The translations under genes were made by a program, and so were the position numbers. A stretch of 64,000 nucleotides of DNA from Collybiopsis luxurians FD-317 M1 (taxonomy: Eukaryota; Basidiomycota; Agaricomycetes; Agaricales; Omphalotaceae): the NCBI GenBank assembly GCA_000827265.1, contig KN834799.1:122475-186474 (forward strand), in the 5' to 3' direction. Each line of letters begins with the position of its first letter. Within the stretch, counting starts at the first letter, position 1. Of the stretch, positions 55,778 to 64,000 are shown in pieces. The notes beneath the pieces are model-generated. The model was not told the origin of the DNA and searched no databases. It saw nothing but the letters and a program-made list of their open reading frames with translations.

Positions 55778-58700
55778 TCATCCACAGATATTAGGGAACT
55801 CAAAGTTCGTCGGGTTCTGCGGAATCCACCCATTCGCCAACCCAGCCTGATACGTCCACTCGTCTGCGTTCTCCGCCTTCCAAGTCCACATGATCCATCC
55901 TTGTCCGCCCCGCTCGTACGCGATCACTTGGGCTTCCCAGTATTGGCGCAGGAAGGTTTTGTAGGATTGGCTGAAGGTAGAGGCAGAGCCTGTAAGGCCT
56001 GTGCAGCTCCCGACGAAGGTGGAGCCGGGGTAGGATCCCTGTTATAGGAGGTTGATTAAATTAGCGATTTGCGTTGGTCGTGAATCGAAGAGGGAAGAGA
56101 AGAGAAGAGAAGGGAGCGTAAAATGTCAAATGTCAGGGTGATCGATAGGAGAAGCAGAGAAGAATCCTCTTGAAGTTTGAGCCGCTTTTACTCCGCATAG
56201 ACGCGGAGCAAACAAAGAAGGCAACGAAACGAACAAAAATAAACAAACACTCACATCATACCGCGATCCAACCCCTCTCCCATTCAAGTATTTCGCGCAA
56301 TCCGTCTGCGCCGTCGTCCATTCTCCTACGATAAGCCACAAGTCAAAGCCAAGTTCATTCTGGTAATTGCACGCGGTTTGAATGTGTTGTGCGTTCGTTT
56401 GGGATACGTCCTGTAATAAATGTAATAAAGGTTGAGTTTGTGTGAGATTAATGAAATGCCAGAGAAATGAATTTTAATTAATTGATTACGAGGTGAAGGT
56501 CGGGAAACGTGAGATGGACAGGGGGATGTTGGAGAGAAGGAGGGAAAGAGGGGAGGAGGGGATTACGAAGTATACAAGACACTACTCACAGCTTGCGAAA
56601 ACATTTGATAAATATGGGTATCCATAGCCACGCCTTGCCATCCTGGAGGAGTTTGGAAGCCGGACCAGAAGCTGAGAGGTTGGAAGGCGTCGTGGAGGAG
56701 TACGACGGTGTTGCTTTCTTGGGAGGTTCCGTAAGGGAATCTGTTATCATCGAGAAGAGAGGCCGAGGTCAGACAGGAAGAAGAAGAGGGAAACAGAGGA
56801 GAACGGAGGAAGCGAAGTGGAGGGAGCGGAAGAGAGGAAGCAAGGGAAAGTAAAGCGGAGCTAAGGAAGGAAAGGAGGAGAAAAGGAGATCATGATAATG
56901 CTCGGGAGAGCTTTGGCTCTTCGTAACGAAAAGCTCCATTCTATTCCCAAGAATTCCAAACAAACAAAAAAGCTTTCAACATCAACGCGTCGCGTTAAGG
57001 TTCAATCCCGCAGATTTTGGTGATTCCAACGAACAAGCCACAGACCACAGTTCCCACATCACAAACCGATGAAACGTAACACAAGATAAAGATGAAGATA
57101 AAAATAAAGATGAAGATAAAGATAGAAACGTTAAGACGGAATGAGATGAAATGGAGATGGAAATAGAGATGAAGATGGTTTCGAGGCACAGATGGAAGTG
57201 AGCGATGACCCATCATCATCAACATCCATCCGTCTGTCAAACCCCGTCCCCATCTTCGTCCCCATCCCCGTTTCTAGTTTCTGTTTCTGTTTCTGTTTCT
57301 GTTTCTGTTTCTGTTTCCGTTTTCACCGTTTTATCGTTTCCTCGCCTCCACCATCTATCATCTGTCATCCGTCGTCCCGTCATCGTCCGATGGACGGATG
57401 GAGTGGGGGAAATGGAGCTCGCACGCACAGGTAGTCAAGTTAAGTCATCTCGATCTCCAAAACAAAACGAAAAAAAGAAGAAACGCAACAAAAAAAAAAC
57501 GAAACGAAACAAAACAAAACGACCACACATACCGAATATTACCATAACTATCATACCAATACTGCGTCACCACATCGAGCATCTGCTGGCCATCGTATCC
57601 CGCCGGTCTATGTATGTGCCAATCCGAACAAAATCACGTAATTCCAAGTTGAGTCGAGTCGAGTCGAGTCGAGTCGAGTTTGAGTTGGGGCGTATATTGA
57701 AGTACAAAGAACAAGGAAAGTGAGCAGCCGAGAGAGTGAGAAAACGAGCAAGTCAGAAACCGAACAAGTCAGAAACCTCGCAAACAAAAACTCATAGCCA
57801 AAACAACAAGTACGCACTCATTCAACGGAGCGATAATCGGCACCACGCCCGAGTTATCCTTGACCATATTAGCGATGGTCTTGATGATGTTGTCTGTTCG
57901 TTGCACGTTGGATTGGTTTTCTTGCCATGTGCTGTTTTTGGGTTTGGGTTTGAAACGGGGGTTGGAAAGAGTCGAGGTGGAGTAGAGGAGGAGTTGAGGA
58001 ATAGGGAAGGAATAGGGAAGGAATAGGGAAGGAATAGGGAAGGAATAGGGAAGGAGGCAGAAAAGCGGGAGAACGGGAATCAGCTCAGATACAGATACAG
58101 ATGCGGAGGAAAGGCGAAAGTAGGAGGGGGAAGGTAGGGGAAGGGGGGTAGCAACGAACAACGAACTTACGGGAACGAAAGACGTTGTCCTGAATTATCG
58201 AACCTAAATGACCAACCATTAATTAACTCATGAACCAATTACGGCCAACGCGATAACGCGATACGACACGAATATACGTACCCGTTCTGACTTCCAGGAG
58301 CACCTACGTACACAGGATCAGGAATGGTATGAGTATGAGTATGAGTAAATGAGGAAGCGAGCTCGCAAGCAAACGAACGAGTAAAACCCACCATGCAAAT
58401 CAATAATCAACTTCAACCCCGTATTACCCGCCCAAGTGATAGCTTTTTGGAGATAGGGGAGTTGACCTTGGATGTAGGGCTCTCCGCCGGACACGTCGAA
58501 TGCCCAGAAGCCGATTGGGAGACGGACGTGGTTTAGGCTGGATGGAGTCAGTTAGTCAGTTCATTGGTTCCGTGTGTTTCGAGTGAAAGGAAGTGGATGA
58601 GGATAGGGAGGACGGGATATGGAGACCCGAAGGGGGTTGTGGGGAACGTGTACTCGAGGATGGATGTATGCACGATGCAAGATGACAATGTAATACAAAA

Positions 58701-59554
58701 TATAAATAGAATCAGAAATATGTAAAACGCGTCCAATGATGAAATATATCAAAGGGTGTCAGAAATGAATGCAGGGAAATAAGAATAAGCAAAATGTAAT
58801 GCAAGGCAGGGTTAAAGACAAGGCCGAATACGAAATCGATGACGATTGCGCAGGGTGGAAACATATTTGCATGGGAAGATGGGAATTGGGGATTTGGGGT
58901 ACCGCCGGGAAGGAAGAGACGAAAAAAGAAAAAGAAGTTGGAAAAACGAGACGTCATAAAAGTGGGGAATGCAAAATGCGGAATGCGGATGTATGAGGTA
59001 TGAGGGAATATGCGAGAATACGGGGATTATGGGGGTTGTGGGGGTTGTGAGGGTCGTGGAGAAGGGAAGCAGAACGTACCCAGCAGCAGCGATCGCTTGG
59101 AAATCGGATTCCGTTATCCACGTATTCCAATGATTCTGAAGAACAGGCAGAGCCGTCGCATGGTTCTGCATCTGCCCAAAGGTATATTCATCGACGATGT
59201 TTGGGTTACCTGTTAACACCGATGTAAGCAAGCGAGAAGGGGTTTTCTTTTACGTACGAAATGACACGACACTACACTACGTATGGAAGGTTCAAAGAAG
59301 GGGATCTGTACGTACCGGTATTGTCAAAAATAGACGGGGTTATCCATGGCTGTATTCACAAAGTTGTTTTACGATGAACGAGGACGACAGGACAGGGACA
59401 GGACGCGACGAACCTCGAGGACAAGCCAGCCACCTAGATTAACACCTCTGACTTTTTCTGAACCATAAGGGAAACCAGGATTGATAGGGTTATCCGCGCG
59501 GATGAGGGAAGGGGCGTATAATAATAGCGGGAGTACTGCTCGAAGGAACACCAT
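55778..59554 (-). CDS. Secreted glucan 1,3-beta-glucosidase / exo-beta-1,3-glucanase (GH5)
   Basis: Releases glucose from beta-1,3-glucan at the cell wall. The start MVFLRAVLPLLLYAPSLIRA is a clear signal peptide. Joined exons give about 420 residues, normal for the family: [97 protein letters not shown] (acid/base Glu, codons split from Pro by an intron), VTQYWYDSYGNIR, FPYGTSQESNTVVLLHDAFQ, WLIVGEWTTA (nucleophile Glu), DCAKYLNGRGVGSRYD and WIMWTWKAENADEWTYQAGL, ending NICG. About ten introns; several are very long for a fungus (about 0.8 kb between GNIR and FPYG, about 0.55 kb before LNHV) and hold simple repeats. The frame appears intact. A truncated copy lies at 50.8 kb. Confidence 0.9.
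57266..57322 (+). repeat. TTTCTG microsatellite in a GH5 intron
   Basis: About seven uninterrupted hexamers of TTTCTG on the plus strand, within the long intron between GNIR and FPYG. GATAAAGATGAAGATAAA-like repeats lie at 57,085-57,125 in the same intron. Confidence 0.9.
57651..57680 (+). repeat. GTCGA microsatellite in a GH5 intron
   Basis: Six copies of GAGTC/GTCGA immediately beside the exon that encodes the stretch after the acid/base glutamate. Being intronic, its length is free to vary. Confidence 0.9.
57995..58055 (+). repeat. GGAATAGGGAA minisatellite in a GH5 intron
   Basis: Five near-perfect 11-bp units of GGAATAGGGAA. The coding (minus) strand therefore has a pyrimidine-rich run upstream of the TWQENQ exon. 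Confidence 0.9.
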
Positions 59555-61211
59555 TTCGATTCGGCCTCACGTCGCGTGCGTATGGGGGTTGGGGGGGTAT
59601 GGGTATGTAGGGTATGGCTCTGAGGGATAATTAAGGTATATAAATGTCAAGTCTAGTCTGAAGAGACGAGATGGAGAGATGACAGGAGGAAGAGAGGGGG
59701 AGGGCTGGTGGTGGATCTGAGGTTTTTATACTTTGATTACATTACATTACATCCGAAAACCGCTCATATACATAAATGATCGAATCGAGAAGCTGAAGGT
59801 CCAAAAACGTTACCGTTACCGGAGCTTGTGGTGCGCCTCCTGTATCACTGTATGTATCACTGTATCAGTTGTATATTATACCTTTATGTTATTCGTTAAA
59901 CCCAAAAAAAGAGAGCCACTATACGTACACTACTGACCATGGGGTTATGTACGCCTGCGTGTACCGAATTAGCCCTGTCCACCTAATTCCCTAAACAGGC
60001 AATAAGGTGAGTCACAAGAGGCGTTCAGGTCATCATCCATGATCTCGTGGTCGACTCTTTGACATTCAAAAAAACGCTCATAAGAACGCACTGTCAGTAC
60101 GGAGGTTGAGTAACCCCCATATGGTTTGGGGTAAAACTCTAAAAACAAACAATATCATACATACGTGTAATGCTTTTTAGAAACTAAACGCCGAGTCAAG
60201 CGCAAAGTTACCCAATGTTCAATTAAACGCCCTGTCCCTAGGCCTTCCCTGCGCTCTTTCGCCGCTGCCAGACTTCGGTGCAACCCAAATGATTTCTATT
60301 TCTGTTCCCCCATTTCGAAATGTTATTCGGATCTCTCGAGACGAGTAACATACAATACCCGATACGACACGACACGAAAAGATTTCGGATGCCCAAACCG
60401 AAGTGCTGTTCCTGTCAGGTCATGATATCCATCTCTTCCATCCAATCCAACTGTTCTCAATTCATCAAAAACCTTTGCCCTTTATTTTTGGTCCTGCGGG
60501 GCGACATGGACGGAGGTCATCTGGTCCCGTTCACCGTAAGCACCATCCCTTGTAAAAAGCCCACAGAATGACCAGAATGACCCAAGCGAAAGAAACGCAT
60601 TACAACAATGTCCGAAAATCGAAAAAAAGAAGCTTCGCGATGGTACCTATGCACATTGCACGCGTCCAGGACCCAGGAGGTGTAATACTAGCCAATTTAT
60701 AAGATCCATACACATCGCATACTAATACCTGCATGCGTATTTGCTATTCGGAACTCGCAAAACGAGGTAATGAAGTATCCTGGAACCTGACCAGCGGTCA
60801 GCCTATGCCAGCACGACACAACACGACACGAGAAATGAGCGACCGACCGACCACAGGACACGTTCATTCAATGGGTTAAAAATTATCCCAGATCAAGTTG
60901 AGGGCCAGGTGAGGAGGCCTTTAGGTTCAAGGCTGATGATATCAGAACGCGTGTACTGGACATGGAAGGAAAGCTTACGACGAAAAACGCGGTTTCGGGA
61001 GTGACGAGTCCGAAACGTGGGTTGCACAGCCCCACGGTGATAATCTTAAGTATCAGACGACGCGATCACGCGTACTTTACACCCCCAGCCTTTTTCCGAT
61101 CTTTCTCCGAGTCAAACGCGTGTTTGCTGACTTGTGACTTGACACGAATAAGAGCTCAAAACTTTGAATACGAGATACAACTACAAGCGTGTATTGTGCA
61201 CCAAAACCCGG
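59555..61211. other. Intergenic region between the GH5 and amine-oxidase genes
   Basis: About 1.66 kb that should contain the GH5 promoter and the oxidase terminator. ORFs are below 92 codons and show no family resemblance. ACGACACGACACG-like short iterations occur near 60,365 and 60,812. A TATAAAT-like sequence at about 59,637 could be part of the GH5 core promoter. Confidence 0.5.
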
Positions 61212-63463
61212 TTACATATCCTCCGGAAGATCCTTAAAAAAATCCCCATACGCTTTCTCAATATGCGGAAGGAACCAACAATTCTGAAGCAACTCCTGAA
61301 TATCAATCCCACTCGCCCCCTCATCCCCAGTGACTTTCGGCCTCCAATCTTTGTCGAACCATTCTTGGCTTATTCCCCAGTTTAGGAAGAACTTTGGTAG
61401 GAACGCGCGGTAGGGTGAGTGTGGACGGAGAAGGAGAGCTAGGACGGCGCGCCAGGAGCTTTCGAGAGCTCCTTCGACCCATGCGTGACGGATGCTTAGA
61501 GCTTCGCCTGCAAAGTTGAGTCGGCCTTTTCGACCCACAGGGAGGGTGAGGGAGGTATACAAGGTGCTGAACTTTCCGGGTCCGAAAAGGGCGAATGCCC
61601 CTGGGGAACATTCGTGTTCGTTTAGTCTAGTTTTAACCAGTAAGAAAAGACCATACCCATCGTCTCAGAATCTTGTGTCCAATTCCACCCAAACGTTTCA
61701 ATAAGATTATCCCTAAGCATACCAACATCCAACTCATGAATCCTAGCAAGCTCCTTCAAAACCAACTGTATCAATATCACCTTCTTATCCGCAATCAACG
61801 CAGCCAACCTATCCGCATCCTCCGTCCAACAATAACTCGCAATAATCGCAGTCGAATCCTCATCACTCGGATACACAATAGTCCGCAGCGGAGAATCCGA
61901 AAACGTCTGTCCTCCAATAATCCCCAACTGATCCTTCCACCAAGCAGTCTTGAAAAGCATACCAATCTTTGAAGACGCACCGTAATCGAGCTGGCGCATG
62001 GCGGTAGCTTGTCTGTGGGTCAACCCCGCGTCGACCATGTCGATGGAACGTAAGACGGGGAGGGGGAGGGTGCAGATGACGTCGGGGAATATTTGATCGT
62101 CTTCGCCGTCGATGGATATAGTGACTCCGGAGTTGGTTTGGGAGATCCTTTTGACTCGGACGTTGAACTTGATGGGATCGGATCCGTGGTATTTGCGGAT
62201 ATCGGCGTACATGGTTTCGGCAATGCGGGATGAGCCGCCGCTGTATGTTGTAGGCTTGATTTAGGAAACTAGCAAAAAATGACTGAAGAGGAGGAGAGAC
62301 ACGCACTCGATGCGAAACCAGTCCGTAGGTGGAGCACTTTTGTTCCATTTATCCCAGTTAAAGGCGAGCTGATCCAGTACAGTCTCCGCGAAAGAGCTAT
62401 CAAACCATCCAGTGGAAGTGTCAAAGGTTTCACACCAATTGATGACATCCGCAGAAAGCGGTTTATCTGGCAAGTTTAACTTTGGACTGGGACGATAACG
62501 GGTAGCCATATAAGCCCTAACGGAAAGAGCATCGACTTCCATCAGCTTCTGCCATCCAAGGCCTGTCTCGTCCCCACTCTCCACGTCCTGCACGAGTGCC
62601 TCGGCGTATGGCCTGATAACATCATCCATAATAGCCGTCACACCCACCTGCACATACTGAGCATACGGCTGAGGATTTCTAGACACAATTTGCCCCGCAG
62701 ACATATGCGGGTTTTGAGACGGGTCCGGGAAATCACTCTGCTTGACGGAGAGACCGTTGTAAAAATACCTCGCATCTGGGGAGCTGAATAGATAAGGTCT
62801 GAGAGAATCGTTCATTCTGTCATGGAGGTACTTGAACACCCGGGACATGACGGGGGTTTCTGGAAAGCGCATGGCGCCGACATCAAAGTAGTTGAGTGGA
62901 GCGCTGGTTGGGTTTTGGAATCGGTGAGTGTAGAGACGTCCACCGACGCGACTACCGGCTTCGATTATGGTGTAGGGGATGCCGAGGTTTTCAAGTATCA
63001 AGGCTGTATATAGGCCTGCAACTCCTGGAGTGTCTTTGAGTGTCCAAATAGCTTGTGGAACAAGGTGAGAATGCGTACCTGCTCCCAAGATGCCGACTTT
63101 GGGTTGAAGTTGAGGAGTTTGTCGAACAGCAGCGCTCAGAGTTTGGCTGGACCCAGACTGTGCTTGAGTACCGCTTTGAGTCTGAGGAATCTGAGATCCA
63201 AGAAGGCTGCCGAGTCCTTCGGCGAATCCTCCAACAAGACCTATGAAATATGATTTTAATTATCAATCTATGATGTACTCTGGGCGCCTGCCTTTTCCTG
63301 CTTCAAGACCTGCTTCAAGAATTTGAAATATCGGAAGTGGAAATATAACCTTTTCGGTATCATCATCGGTAACCCACTTCCGGATGATGCGTTGACCTAT
63401 ATATGCACAAGGATCATTCTCTTTAAGCGAGAGAAATTGACTAAGAGGGAAAGTCGATTCCAT
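61212..63463 (-). CDS. FAD-dependent L-amino-acid oxidase / flavin amine oxidase
   Basis: Oxidative deamination of amino acids or amines, giving keto acid (or aldehyde), ammonia and hydrogen peroxide. In fungi such enzymes serve nitrogen scavenging or defence. The N-terminus MESTFPLSQFLSLKENDPCA has no signal peptide, suggesting an intracellular enzyme. The FAD-binding Rossmann motif GILGAGVAGLYTA is split by an intron within GAG-V. It continues TIIEAGSRVGGRLYTHRF and FDVGAMRFPETPVM (substrate-channel arginine region), GGSSRIAETM, DYGASSKIGMLFKTAWWKDQ and SYCWTEDADRL, and the C-terminal FAD block LNFAGEALSIRHAWVEGALE. Introns: the first, after EAGKG, appears to be GC-AG; others are GT-AG. Length is roughly 650 residues, fitting basidiomycete L-amino-acid oxidases. 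No frame break was found. Confidence 0.85.
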
Positions 63464-64000
63464 GTTAAGGGAGGTTTGAAGGTCACTGTCAGTGCTGCGT
63501 AGGTATTTAAGTACTTTTGGCCAGATTCGACGGGATCTAGATACATGACCGGACAGACTTCGTTGACAATGACTACAACCTGTCGAATTGCATTTCTATC
63601 AAATGGACACCATTCTCTCTATCTTCCTTCAGCAGCTTCGATTTCCTCTCTGGTGGGATTCCTTTATCCATTTTTAAGGAGCGAGTTGGTTTAAAGTTAT
63701 GTCTACTAGTACTAGGCGGTTTAGCCATGATCCAACTTCATTCTGAGCATCGATATCGATATCGATGTCTTTTTTTAACTCGCTTCCTTTCCCGTTTAAA
63801 AAAAAATAGCAAGACAAGGAACATGACAATGTACAGATCATGATACGGACTGTACATCAAGCACCTCTTTGAACGATTTAATTAAAACTCGAACCGCCGG
63901 GTTTCTGCATAGGTAAATATGGCGTTGCCGCTGCGCCGCGGCAGTTTGGGTACTGTGGCCGAAAGGACGGCCTCCTACGGCTGCAACTTCCGGAGGCGGC
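63464..64000. other. Upstream region of the amine-oxidase gene and window end
   Basis: It contains the oxidase 5' flank and no ORF of note. From about 63,930 the sequence turns GC-rich, with a self-complementary GCCGCTGCGCCGCGGC and further GGCCTCC/GGAGGC words, similar in flavour to the ends of the 43.4-kb element. The rest lies outside the window. Confidence 0.4.

Noticed and set aside
1..64000. tRNA, rRNA and other structured RNA genes
   Set aside because: No sequence with tRNA A/B-box spacing plus acceptor pairing, and no rRNA-like core, was recognised by eye; a covariance-model search would be needed to be sure.

Overview
The window is eukaryotic and fungal, almost certainly from an Agaricomycete (mushroom-forming Basidiomycota). 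Genes are cut by many short GT-AG introns of about 50-60 nt. The recognisable families are typical of that class: an F-box protein with long low-complexity inserts, an NB-ARC/TPR STAND protein, NCS1 nucleobase permeases, a DUF6534 membrane protein, a stand-alone adenylate-forming reductase, a GH5 exo-beta-1,3-glucanase and an L-amino-acid-oxidase-like flavoenzyme. All identifications come from reading translated exons; no database search was run.

Layout. 1-612 is a frameshifted fragment of the F-box gene found again at 18.8-23.7 kb. 613-12,289 is an AT-rich, strikingly CpG-poor block with no recognisable gene but several decayed repeats. An NB-ARC protein with eleven 40-residue TPR units lies on the minus strand in the same block (12,290-15,211). 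Diverged direct and tandem repeats fill 15.3-17.9 kb. The F-box gene (18,788-23,701, plus strand) is broken by a 20-N gap whose flanks repeat the same exons, most likely a false duplication from unmerged contig ends.

24.0-37.3 kb is the centrepiece: five tandem minus-strand NCS1 (Fcy2-type) permease genes, A-B-C-D-E. C and D repeat A and B with an offset of exactly 5,668 bp. C is an E/A chimera whose switch lies inside exon 7, as expected from one unequal crossover between A and E. The spacers hold fused scraps of the two flanking genes, the F-box 3' end and the 2-oxoglutarate oxygenase 3' end. The older duplications therefore also began and ended in those neighbours. The intact 2OG-Fe(II) oxygenase (38,043-39,626) follows and has a 7-nt microexon just after its first iron ligand.

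41.6-43.2 kb holds a DUF6534 membrane protein, followed by an inverted-repeat element (43.4-44.2 kb). An adenylate-forming reductase (44.5-48.1 kb) has an in-frame TGA in its reductase domain. 48.1-55.7 kb is again AT-rich and degraded: a large perfect-type hairpin, a dead piece of the GH5 gene carrying CpG-to-TpG/CpA changes, a direct-repeat pair and a decayed DUF6534 gene. The intact GH5 gene (55.8-59.6 kb) has unusually long introns full of simple repeats. The flavin amine oxidase gene (61.2-63.5 kb) closes the window.

Functionally, the permease array next to a 2OG oxygenase could be a nucleobase uptake/salvage locus under dosage selection, but this rests on gene adjacency and family membership only. 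The other genes look like independent housekeeping, wall-remodelling, nitrogen-scavenging or accessory genes.
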